Assembly: GCF_001975705.1 (NCBI RefSeq)
Contig: NZ_CP015091.1
Location: 124,001 to 188,000 of the forward strand
Source of the DNA: Salipiger abyssi
Lineage (GTDB): Bacteria > Pseudomonadota > Alphaproteobacteria > Rhodobacterales > Rhodobacteraceae
Direction of reading: 5' to 3'
DNA: 64,000 bases
A program made the position numbers and the translations under genes. The notes under the pieces were generated by a model, which ran no database searches, was not told the origin of the DNA, and saw nothing but the letters and a program-made list of their open reading frames with translations. Every line of letters starts with the position of its first letter. Position 1 is the first letter of the stretch. This document shows positions 51,093 to 58,341 of the stretch, one piece after another.

Positions 51093-52205
51093 ATGACCTT
51101 GATGACCAAAACCACCGGGCTTTGCGCCCTTGCCAGCGTTCTTGCGGCGGGGAGCGCCAGCGCCGAACGCATTTCCTTTAACGTCTGGGTGCCGCCCAGC
51201 GAGGTGATCGTGACCGCGCTGTTCGAGCCCTATTTCGAAGCGGTGGAACAGGCGACCGACGGCGAGGCGCGCTTTCAGCTCTTTACCGCCGGGCAGATGC
51301 TCGGGCCGCTCAACACCATGCAGGGGGTGCGCGACGGGGCGGTGTCGGGAGGCATGATCGACGCCTCCTATTACGGCAACGATCTGCCCTATACCGCTAC
51401 CTTCAGCGACCTGATTGCCTTTGCGCCCGATCCGGTCGCCGGGGCGGGGGCCAGCCTTGAGACGTTTTTCCACGATTGCCCGGAATGCCTGGCGGAGATG
51501 GCCGAGAACAATCTCATAGCCCTTGGCGGTTCGGCGACCGCGCCCTACACCATCATGTGCGCCAAGGAGATCGGCAGCCTCGACGATCTGAAAGGGCTGC
51601 GCATTCGCGGCTCCATCGACTTTCACTTCGCGCTGATCAATGCGCTGGGGGCGAACGGGGTCAACATTCCCTTTGGCGACATTGCCCAGTCCTTTGAGCG
51701 CGGCAATGTCGATTGCATGCTGGGCGGGCCGACCTGGATGGAGACCTTCGGGATCACCGAACTGATCGAGACCCGCCTGTCGACGGTCAGCTTCGGCACC
51801 ATTTCCCTGCCCGCGATGATGAGTTTCCAGCGCAGCGCCTGGGAGGGCTGGAGCGAGGAGATCCGGAGCGCAATGATCGCCGCGCTGCCCGAGTACATCG
51901 CCAACGGCACAATCGCGGTGATGGAGAACGACGAAAAGGCCGCCGCCACCGCGCGCGAGGCGGGTATGGCCGAGGTCGATCTCGGCCAGAGCATCGTGGA
52001 TCTGCGCGAGGCGTTTCTGGTGTCGGAACGAGCGCGGGTGATCGAGGCGGGCAAGGCGCGGGGCGCAGAAGATGTCGAAGCGCTGCTAGACCGGTTCCTT
52101 GCCAACTACGCGGAATGGGAGGCCCTGTCAGAGCAGATCGGCGGCGACCGGGCGGCCTTTGCCGACGCTCTGCGCGCGCGGGTCTATGACGACCTGCCCA
52201 TGTGA
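51093..52205 (+). CDS. TRAP transporter solute-binding protein, DctP type (second system)
   Basis: A 370-residue periplasmic protein with a signal peptide ending at SASAE (residues about 22-26). The DctP fold shows FTAGQMLGPLNTMQGVRDGAVSG and LDDLKGLRIRGSIDFHF, with the carboxylate-binding Arg expected in GLRIRG. It differs from the first DctP mainly around the ligand pocket (MTVLRSQQSA there, IRGSIDFHFA here), so the ligands may not be identical. A strong hairpin follows, then the convergent IclR-type gene. Confidence 0.9.
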   Translation: MTLMTKTTGLCALASVLAAGSASAERISFNVWVPPSEVIVTALFEPYFEAVEQATDGEARFQLFTAGQMLGPLNTMQGVRDGAVSGGMIDASYYGNDLPYTATFSDLIAFAPDPVAGAGASLETFFHDCPECLAEMAENNLIALGGSATAPYTIMCAKEIGSLDDLKGLRIRGSIDFHFALINALGANGVNIPFGDIAQSFERGNVDCMLGGPTWMETFGITELIETRLSTVSFGTISLPAMMSFQRSAWEGWSEEIRSAMIAALPEYIANGTIAVMENDEKAAATAREAGMAEVDLGQSIVDLREAFLVSERARVIEAGKARGAEDVEALLDRFLANYAEWEALSEQIGGDRAAFADALRARVYDDLPM

Positions 52206-52217
52206 CCAGCCTTTCCA

Positions 52218-52239
52218 GGCGGGCCGGAGACGGCCCGCC
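52218..52239 (+). terminator. Terminator hairpin between second TRAP operon and IclR gene
   Basis: GGCGGGCC and GGCCCGCC form a perfect 8-bp stem with a six-base loop, 13 bases after the DctP stop, between convergent genes. It lacks a T-run but the position is right for an operon end. Confidence 0.6.
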
Positions 52240-52283
52240 GACCGTTAGGGCAGCCTGACCGGGCGGTGACGCCCTGTGTTGGC

Positions 52284-53072
52284 CTATCTCGTGCCGAGAT
52301 GGCCGAGTGCCTTGCTCAGCGCTTGCGCCTGCGGCAGCAACACGCCGAGAATTCGGTCCTCTGTCTCCTGCGAAAATCGGATCTCCGGGACCGTCACGCA
52401 GAGCGCGCCGATGGTGTCGCCGCTCTTGTCGAATACCGGCGCGCCGATCCCGACGGCGCCCTCGATGGTCTGGCCGCGCGACAGCGCATAGCCCTGCGCC
52501 GCGAACACCTCCATTTGATGGAGATAGACGTCCTTCGAAGGCAGCCTTGCGCCGGTCTGCGGAAAGCTGTCGCTCTCGCGACTGTCGTAAAGCGCCTCCT
52601 GTTCCGCGCGCGGAAGGAAGGCCACGACCGACTGTCCCGTGGCGCCCCAGAGCGGACTGCGGGTGCTGAAAAGCTCGGTGCGGTATTGCAGCGGGTTCGC
52701 GGAGTTGCAGGCACCGACCACGGTGATCTGCCCCCGGGCACGCAGATAGCGCACGATGACACAGGTCTCGTTGGCGGTCTCGGCGACGCGCTCCATAAAC
52801 GGCTGCGCGATCTCTGCCAGCCCGGTCCTGCCGGCGACGAGCGACGCGATGCGCAGAAATTCGGGGCCGATGCGATAGCGCTTGTGATCGGCGTCGAGAG
52901 TGATGATGTCATCCTCGGCCAGCAGGTGCAGCAGCCGGTGCGAGGTGCTGGGCGCGAGGCCGGTGATGGCGGAAAGTTCCTTGATGGACAGATCGCCATC
53001 CGCCTCGGCAAACACTTGCAGGATGCGGATGGCCCGGGCCACGGTGCCGCTGCGCGTGCTGTCTTCACCCAT
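52284..53072 (-). CDS. IclR-family transcriptional regulator
   Basis: A 262-residue regulator. The N-terminal winged helix (VARAIRILQVFAEADGDLSI, ITGLAPSTSHRLLHLLAEDD) and the C-terminal IclR effector domain (SPLWGATGQSVVAFLP, YALSRGQTIEGAVGIGAPVFD, IGALCVTVPEIRF) are both clear. IclR-type proteins often sense aromatic acids or their ring-cleavage products. It sits convergent with the 42-52 kb operon and probably regulates it from the repeats near 41.9-42.0 kb, which are about 10 kb from this gene. That distance makes the assignment inference. Confidence 0.9.
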   Translation of the reverse strand: MGEDSTRSGTVARAIRILQVFAEADGDLSIKELSAITGLAPSTSHRLLHLLAEDDIITLDADHKRYRIGPEFLRIASLVAGRTGLAEIAQPFMERVAETANETCVIVRYLRARGQITVVGACNSANPLQYRTELFSTRSPLWGATGQSVVAFLPRAEQEALYDSRESDSFPQTGARLPSKDVYLHQMEVFAAQGYALSRGQTIEGAVGIGAPVFDKSGDTIGALCVTVPEIRFSQETEDRILGVLLPQAQALSKALGHLGTR

Positions 53073-53190
53073 TCCGTCGGGAACCCGTTCTTGTTGCTGC
53101 GGTCCGCGCGCCGAAGCCAGCGCGCCGCCTTCCCTAGCATGAGTGAGACGGCGTTGGGTATCCCCTCACGAGCGGCGTGTCACGGGCAGA

Positions 53191-53232
53191 CCTCTCCAGC
53201 GATGGCGGCAGGATGCGCCACCGCCGGAGAGG
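53191..53232 (-). terminator. Hairpin after outer-membrane protein gene
   Basis: CCTCTCC (53191-53197) pairs with GGAGAGG (53226-53232), and GGCGG (53204-53208) with CCGCC (53221-53225), giving an interrupted 12-bp stem 13 bases beyond the stop of the minus-strand gene. No T-run. Confidence 0.4.
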
Positions 53233-53244
53233 CTGGACAAGCTC

Positions 53245-54213
53245 TCAGAACTTGAAGCCCATGCTCACGGTCAGGCCTTCGGATTGGGGAATATACTCCC
53301 CCTCGACCATCCAGAGATACTTGGCCTTGATGAAGGCGGGCCGGTTGGCGACGGTGAAACTGTATTGCGCGATCAGCCCGAGATTCATCGCACTGCCGCG
53401 CAGACCGTTGCTGTTTCCGTCGATCTTGTCGTCGGCGATCTGGGTCCAGCCTGTGCCCGCCACACCGAACTGCCAGGGCCCGACGATCTCGGAGGCGCTG
53501 AAATCAAGCGAAACGGTGTTGCCGGTGTTGTAATCCGTGTCACCGTTTTCGGTGTAGTGGTTGTAGAAAAGCCGCGCGCTCACCTGCGTGGCCCGGCCCG
53601 GCCCGGCGCCGAAGATCGAGGGCGCGGTATGGGTGACGGCCATGGTCGGCGAGATGGTGAAGAAGTTCGACCCGACATTGACGGGATCGCTGGAGCTGTA
53701 TTCCCCGGTCGGCCAGGTCACCCCGAGGCCGAGCATGAAGGCGGTGCCGTAGGGGATCGGGAACGCCCGGTCGCGGGGCTGGTCCGCAAAGGCCTTGCTG
53801 GGGCTGAATTTGCTCCACAGCAGCAGGTCCGTATAGATGTCCATCGCGCCTTCCGAGCAGGACTCGGGCGCCGGGCCTGCGCTATAGCAGACGCGCTGCT
53901 TCCCGGCACCGAAGGACGAGGCGAGCTGGCCGCCGAACAGCGTCTGCGGATAGACGAACAACGCACCCACCGCACCGAAGCCCACATGGCCGTCGCCCCG
54001 CACATCGTCGCCGCCGCCAAGCCGGTAGCGGCTGAGGTCGACGCCGCCGCCCACGAGAAACGGATAGAGCCCGGGCTGGGGAAGCAGCGCCTGGTTGAGA
54101 TCGGTGCCGCCGATCGGCCCGGCGGGCGCGGTGCCTTCAAGGGCCTGCGCGGTGCCGGTCGCCGCGAATAGGATAATGGCCGCCTGGGCGAGCCGCTTGC
54201 TAAGTCTGATCAC
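53245..54213 (-). CDS. Outer-membrane protein of the MetA-pathway (Phenol_MetA_deg / SphA) type
   Basis: A 322-residue exported beta-barrel protein. A signal peptide ends near AQALEG (residues about 22-28). The sequence alternates hydrophobic and polar residues, is rich in Gly, Tyr and aromatic turns (FNNHYTENGDTDYN-like, SVSMGFKF), and ends in Phe, as outer-membrane barrel proteins do. The FGAVGALFVYPQTLFGG and PYGTAFMLGLGVTWPTGEYS segments match the MetA-pathway phenol-degradation family, found in catabolic clusters for aromatics and terpenoids. It likely lets the hydrophobic substrate through the outer membrane. Operator site C lies 423 bases upstream. Confidence 0.8.
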   Translation of the reverse strand: MIRLSKRLAQAAIILFAATGTAQALEGTAPAGPIGGTDLNQALLPQPGLYPFLVGGGVDLSRYRLGGGDDVRGDGHVGFGAVGALFVYPQTLFGGQLASSFGAGKQRVCYSAGPAPESCSEGAMDIYTDLLLWSKFSPSKAFADQPRDRAFPIPYGTAFMLGLGVTWPTGEYSSSDPVNVGSNFFTISPTMAVTHTAPSIFGAGPGRATQVSARLFYNHYTENGDTDYNTGNTVSLDFSASEIVGPWQFGVAGTGWTQIADDKIDGNSNGLRGSAMNLGLIAQYSFTVANRPAFIKAKYLWMVEGEYIPQSEGLTVSMGFKF

Positions 54214-54521
54214 GATGGTTTTCCCCCTCTGTTGTGGATGACTGCGCTAGGCGCCCCGCGGTGACCCTGAGTTTGCAGGCATGCGGGGACGTGGCGCATC
54301 CCGGCTGCGGGATACGCTGAGACGTCAGAGACGTGCGTTGATGTCCGATGCGTGCCGGCAGTACCGGGCACACATGCGTCAGATCCATCCGCGCTCGGTC
54401 AGGAGGCGCGGACGGGACGGTCGGAAAGACTTGGCGGTAAGTGTGGCTCTAGATCGGAAGCCTGCACCTTGCGTGACGCGTGATCCGGCTGGACGCGCGC
54501 GTGATGACACACAAAGGCTGT

Positions 54522-54540
54522 AAGCCCTGCGGGCTTTTAT
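54522..54540 (+). terminator. Possible intrinsic terminator on the plus strand
   Basis: AAGCCC-TGC-GGGCTT is a tight 6-bp stem with a three-base loop, and the stem runs into TTTTAT on the plus strand. No clear plus-strand gene precedes it. Confidence 0.45.
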
Positions 54541-54635
54541 AGTGGTTCATTGTCCCTCCTCCCCGCAGCATCGCTGCGACCGGCTGACCTTGTGGCCACT
54601 CAATTGACACCGGTATAGCGAAATTGCCAAATAAC

Positions 54636-54653
54636 TAGATTCGTGTCTAGTGA
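54636..54653. promoter_or_regulatory. Putative TetR operator, site C
   Basis: Read on the minus strand, this is TCACTAGACA-CGA-ATCTA, matching site B at 14 of 15 defined positions and site A at 13 of 15. It lies 73 bases from the stop of the second TetR gene and upstream of the outer-membrane protein gene, both on the minus strand. Confidence 0.68.
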
Positions 54654-54725
54654 AATTTCAAATGCCTTCGGAGCGGGGGGCGGCGCGTATTACGGGCATG
54701 GGAGAAGGCGGCGCCACGGGGGCGC

Positions 54726-55406
54726 TCAGCTCCGTTCGACCAGCGCGTCGCGCCAGAACTCGCCGAGGGTGGCGACGAACTCGTCGCGCGTGCCCGGGAA
54801 GCTTTCGGTCAGGTACATGAAGACGCTGCGATCCATCTGTGTGCAAAGCATCATGAATCGATAGGCGGGATTATCGCTGTCCTGCGCGAGGCGCCGCAAC
54901 ACATTGGGCACGTATTCCATATACTCGGAGATGCCGCGAAACCACTGCTGGCTCATCTCGATATTGCTGGAGACCGCCTGATTGGAGGCGATCGCAAAAT
55001 TCCGCGCGTCTTCCCAGACGTCGATCATGTCCGCCATCCAGCCATGAATGCCGGCTTCCGTCCACGGATCCATCGCATCGAGCTTGTGCCACTGCTCGAT
55101 CATGCGCGACTGTTCGAGCTCGGCCCAGGAGGCGGCGAGTGCCTCGCTCTTGCCGGCGAAATGCAGGTAGAAGGTGGCCCGGCTCGTCCCTGCTGCCTTG
55201 ACGATCTCGGCGATCGTGGTGTCGTGAAAGCCCTTGTGCGTAAAGCACTTGAAGGCCGCCTGAATCAGCTTGTAGCGCGTGGCGCGCTGTTGCTCCTCCC
55301 GCAGGGTACGCGGCTCGCGCTCCAACGGAACACTCGCACGCGCCTGCGCGAGCGAGCCGACACCGGCCGCGCCGGAGGCCTTTTTATTTGCTGTCTTTCT
55401 GGACAT
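54726..55406 (-). CDS. TetR-family transcriptional regulator (second of two paralogues)
   Basis: A 226-residue protein starting at ATG 55406; a GTG at 55421 would add five residues. About 40 lysine/alanine-rich residues precede the helix-turn-helix (RYKLIQAAFKCFTHKGFHD, KAAGTSRATFYLHFAGK). The ligand domain carries RNFAIASNQAV and RFMMLCTQMDRSVFMYL, which align with RNFAIASNQAL and RFLLLCSQLDRIVFHWL of the TetR at 34.8 kb, so they are paralogues. The outer-membrane protein gene lies downstream on the same strand, with operator site C between. It probably co-regulates the 33-55 kb locus with its paralogue. Confidence 0.9.
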   Translation of the reverse strand: MSRKTANKKASGAAGVGSLAQARASVPLEREPRTLREEQQRATRYKLIQAAFKCFTHKGFHDTTIAEIVKAAGTSRATFYLHFAGKSEALAASWAELEQSRMIEQWHKLDAMDPWTEAGIHGWMADMIDVWEDARNFAIASNQAVSSNIEMSQQWFRGISEYMEYVPNVLRRLAQDSDNPAYRFMMLCTQMDRSVFMYLTESFPGTRDEFVATLGEFWRDALVERS

Positions 55407-55795
55407 AGCTCCATGTGCCACAAGACGCCGTTTCCCGACAAGGGTGCATGACGCGCAGTTGAGAAGCCCGGGGTCAAGAGGCTACGGCAAATAACGCCGG
55501 ACAGACGCCGGGCGCAGCCTGCCGCATCTTCCGGATCTCTAACGTCACCTGGGTCATGTTGACAAATGGCGGAGCCAAAGGCGGAAAGAACGAGGCAGTG
55601 GTTGGTGGGTTTGCGCCCATTCAGCGCGCGGACGACGAGAATGAAACCCTCAAAGACGGCCCCTTCCTCGTTCGACACAAGGCCTCCTGCCAAGCTGGTT
55701 TCCATCCCAGAGACCAGCTTGAATCATGCACAAAGCCTCATAGGAGTTCTTTCTGTCTAAACGACGTAATTTCCGTTCGGATTCAAGAGAGTAGT
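55407..55795. other. Gap without a supported gene
   Basis: About 390 bases between the TetR gene and the IS21 remnant. ORFs exist on both strands (up to 146 codons on the minus strand, 124 on the plus) but neither shows a start site, domain or conserved motif that I recognise. The minus-strand reading VSNEEGAVFEGFILVVRALN has some protein-like character and may be decayed coding sequence. Confidence 0.3.
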
Positions 55796-55867
55796 GATCG
55801 GCTCACGCATCACCGCGACATCGATGAAACCGGCAACGAGAGCTGGCGTTTCAAGACCCGGGAACAC
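55796..55867 (+). pseudogene. Remnant of IS21-family helper ATPase (IstB) C-terminus
   Basis: A short in-frame stretch reads DRLTHHRDIDETGNESWRFK followed by TR, which corresponds to the C-terminal tail of IstB proteins (LLDRLTHHCDIxETGNxSWRFK as I recall it). Nothing of the Walker motifs or of the IstA transposase is present, so this is only the last 25 codons or so of a decayed IS21-type element. Sequence match is by memory. Confidence 0.6.
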
Positions 55868-55960
55868 CCTGACTGCTGCTGGCCCGACGCGCTGTGTGAA
55901 GGATACACCGCATCGGGCCAGCACGGGTGATATGGCCCAGGAGCTTTGGGAGACGTCAGA

Positions 55961-56299
55961 TTATCCGGCGGTCTCCAGCGCCTCTTCCTCCAGCTGGCTC
56001 CAGAGTTCGTCGATCATCGGCGTCAGTTTTTCTTTCGCCTCTTCCATCGTGATGACCTCGTCGGGCGGACACTTCCTGAGCTCGCCCTTGGCGGTGTAGA
56101 CGTGTTCGCCCATCATCCGGCCGTCTGCGCTGTAAGGCCACAGCATGCAGGTCCAGCGGTCTTCGACATAGGTCGCGTCTATGTCGTCAACCTCGTAGCC
56201 CTTCGCAATCGCCGCCTCCGCCGGCATGAATGTGTGATACACCGCCTCCGACGCAAAACCTCCGTCGTTCACGATGATCGTTTCGTCCGTCAGCGTCAT
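55961..56299 (-). CDS. Unknown 112-residue protein, probably truncated at its 5' end
   Basis: From ATG 56299 the ORF encodes 112 residues with normal protein composition, including ATYVEDRWTCMLWPYSADGR and a charged C-terminal helix (MEEAKEKLTPMIDELWSQL). The WTCxxWPYSADGRxxGEHVY pattern could belong to an NTF2/SnoaL-like fold, but I cannot confirm this. Its start abuts, within about ten bases, the point where thiolase sequence begins on the opposite strand, so the start may be an artefact of a recombination junction and the protein a C-terminal fragment. The longer reading to 56590 is antisense to the thiolase and is not used. Confidence 0.45.
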   Translation of the reverse strand: MTLTDETIIVNDGGFASEAVYHTFMPAEAAIAKGYEVDDIDATYVEDRWTCMLWPYSADGRMMGEHVYTAKGELRKCPPDEVITMEEAKEKLTPMIDELWSQLEEEALETAG

Positions 56300-56302
56300 C
56301 AC

Positions 56303-56948
56303 GGTGGCATCCCACCAAAGGGCGGCCAAGGCGATTGCCGAGGGGCGGTTTCGGGAACAGATCCTTCCGCTTTCCGTCAAGCGCGGACGCTCGGAGACCA
56401 TGTTCGACACCGATGAACACGTCCGCTCCGACGTGACGCTCGAGGATCTGGGCAAGCTGAGACCGGCGTTCGACCGCGACGGCTCTGTCACGGCGGGCAA
56501 TGCATCCGGCATTAATGACGGCGCCGCGGCGCTGGTCCTGATGAACGCGGCCACTGCGGCTGATCGCGGGATTGCAGCTCTTGCGCGCATCGTATCCTAC
56601 GGCCTGGGCGGTGTTGCGCCGGAGGTCATGGGGCTCGGTCCCGTGCCGGCGGTCAGGCAGGCACTGGCGAGGGCGGGGCTCGGCATTTCGGATATGGATG
56701 TCATCGAATCCAACGAAGCCTTCGCCGCGCAGGCCTGCGCGGTGTCCGAAGAGCTGGGGTTTCCCGAGGACAAGACCAACCCGAACGGCGGGGCTGTCGC
56801 GCTGGGTCATCCGATTGGCGCGTCGGGGGCGATCCTGCTGGTCAAGCTGGTGTACGAGCTCCGCCGGATCGGGGGCCGGTACGGGCTGGTCACCATGTGC
56901 ATCGGTGGCGGGCAGGGGATCGCCGTCGTCATTGAGAACGCGGCATGA
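56303..56948 (+). pseudogene. Acetyl-CoA acetyltransferase (thiolase), 3' half only
   Basis: From about 56306 the plus strand reads the C-terminal half of a thiolase: SHQRAAKAIAEGRFREQILP, KLRPAFDRDGSVTAGNASG, INDGAAALVLMN, ESNEAFAAQACAVSEELG, GGAVALGHPIGASGAILL with the catalytic His, and CIGGGQGIAVVIENAA with the second catalytic Cys. The first about 200 residues, which hold the acylated nucleophilic Cys, are missing, so the product cannot be active. The left border coincides with the start of a facing ORF, indicating a deletion or insertion junction. Confidence 0.85.
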
Positions 56949-57043
56949 CGATGGGCCCGAACGGCGCGGGCGCAGGTGAGAGCGCCTCCGACGTGCCGGC
57001 GGCCTGCCGTGGTGTGCGATGCAAAACCTCGGCGGAGACGATC

Positions 57044-57313
57044 TCAGACTGAAGATGGCTGTCGCAGCGCTGAAGAACCGACGCACGGGTGAGCTGGGCC
57101 GTTCCCCAAGTCGTCGTTCGGGGCCAGTTTCAGCGCCATGCTTTCGTCGCTGAACCAATTCCGCTTGATCTCGCGATGGATCGTGGCTTTCGAGCGCTTC
57201 AGGATCCGCGCGATCTCATGGACGGGGATCTTTGCCAGATTCCGGCCTTCGATCTGCGTGCGTTCGTTGATGCTCAGTGGCTTGTACACGGCTCCATGGC
57301 AATCTCTTTCCAC
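57044..57313 (-). pseudogene. IS30-family transposase, N-terminal fragment
   Basis: An 89-codon minus-strand ORF starts with YKPLSINERTQIEGRNLAKI, then HEIARILKRSKATIHREIKRN, the N-terminal helix-turn-helix of IS30-type transposases. After about residue 55 the similarity stops (WFSDESMALKLAPNDD), and there is no DDE catalytic domain downstream. It is a truncated remnant of an insertion sequence. It lies in the same scar as the IstB tail and thiolase fragment. Confidence 0.75.
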
Positions 57314-57591
57314 TAGATAACGCTCTGTTTTCTAATAGGAGGCGCGCTCGAGGGTAGCGCACCCCCCTCGGTGTTTGATCCCACAGTTTGATGGTGCGAT
57401 CCATTCGTCGGAATGGAACGAAGCACTAAGGGACAAGTTCATCACGGCTGGGCAGAGTCACGCGAGGAGTGATGTCCGACGCCGCGTTCATTGTGGAGGC
57501 ACTACGCCAGCCAATCTGGCGCAACCCTTGAACGGGGAATGCCGCGGGAGAGGCCCCCGGCCCAGTCAACTGGTGATCCCGATCATTCGGT
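57314..57591. other. Scar sequence without a supported gene
   Basis: About 278 bases between the IS30 fragment and the TIGR02186 gene. Short overlapping ORFs on both strands (62-76 codons) show no motif. The stretch may be more decayed insertion-sequence DNA; I see no terminal inverted repeats. Confidence 0.3.
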
Positions 57592-58341
57592 CTAGCGCCG
57601 GCTGAAGATAGCGGAAGCGAGCCAGCCCGCGAAGAGCGCAATCAGCGCGGCGGCGATCCCGTAGAGCAGCCCGTAATCCTGCGCTGCCCGGTAGATCAGG
57701 CGTTGCAGCGAACTTTTTCGAACCGGCAGATCCACGTCCGAACGGCTTAGCACCACACCGTCCTCTAGCAGAAAGACCCGCACGTCATAGGTGCCTGGAA
57801 CGAGGCTCACCGGCAGCGGAATCCGGGCCTGGAACAACACGCCCTGCGACAGTTCGACAATGCCTTCCTCCAGCGTGATGCGGCGGCTTTCGCTGGTCAG
57901 CCTGCGCATTGCATCGAAGTAGAGATCGGTCTCTTCGCGGGTTTCGAGGCCGATGGGGGCGGGGATATAGGTGCTGGGCGCGATGCCGTGCCGCAGGTTT
58001 TCCACCGGGTCGACGATCTCGTCTAGCGGGCCGGTCGTCGCAACCGTGTAGAAGCTGGGCATCCAGACGAACTGGGCTTCGCGGGTGAACATCCAGATAC
58101 CGGCGACCTGTTCCTTGCGGCGCAGCGTGGCGCGGCCGGGCGGGCCGGTGACCGTGATGACCACGTCGTAGTTGCCCGCGGTCCCCCCGGTGGGGGCTCC
58201 AAAGACCAGCAGTTCGGCGCCATGGAATCCGGTGGTGATCTCCACCTCGTCGAGACTGAGGGCAAAGGTGGCCTCGGGTGCATCGGCCGCATTCCCGGCG
58301 GCGGGGAGGAGCGCCAGAAGCAGCGCCAGGGCTTTCCTCAT
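57592..58341 (-). CDS. TIGR02186-family membrane-anchored protein
   Basis: A 249-residue protein with a signal peptide (residues 1 to about 19, ending AGNAAD) and one C-terminal transmembrane helix (LLYGIAAALIALFAGWLASAIF), so most of it faces the periplasm. The body (VEITTGFHGAELLVFGAP, YDVVITVTGPPGRATLRRK, YFDAMRRLTSESRR) matches the alphaproteobacterial TIGR02186 family, usually encoded next to TSUP exporters. ATG 58341 is preceded by GGGAGG and overlaps the TSUP stop by four bases. It is thought to partner the exporter; its molecular role is not established. Confidence 0.85.
   Translation of the reverse strand: MRKALALLLALLPAAGNAADAPEATFALSLDEVEITTGFHGAELLVFGAPTGGTAGNYDVVITVTGPPGRATLRRKEQVAGIWMFTREAQFVWMPSFYTVATTGPLDEIVDPVENLRHGIAPSTYIPAPIGLETREETDLYFDAMRRLTSESRRITLEEGIVELSQGVLFQARIPLPVSLVPGTYDVRVFLLEDGVVLSRSDVDLPVRKSSLQRLIYRAAQDYGLLYGIAAALIALFAGWLASAIFSRR

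Larger units (their letters stand above)
54214..54725. other. Gene-poor gap between outer-membrane protein and second TetR gene
   Basis: These 512 bases hold operator site C (54636-54653) and a plus-strand hairpin AAGCCC-TGC-GGGCTT followed by TTAT at 54522-54540. An 80-codon, arginine-rich plus-strand ORF (54281-54523) ends in the left arm of that hairpin; I do not trust it as a protein. The combination could mark a small plus-strand transcript, perhaps an antisense or small RNA opposite the 5' leader of the barrel-protein mRNA. Confidence 0.35.

Noticed and set aside
54451-54460. AGATCGGAAG, like the start of a sequencing adapter
   Set aside because: The match stops after ten bases and the following sequence is normal genome-like DNA, so contamination is not supported.
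55556-55930. A 124-codon plus-strand ORF covering the IstB tail
   Set aside because: Only its last third matches IstB; the rest has no support, so I report only the remnant.
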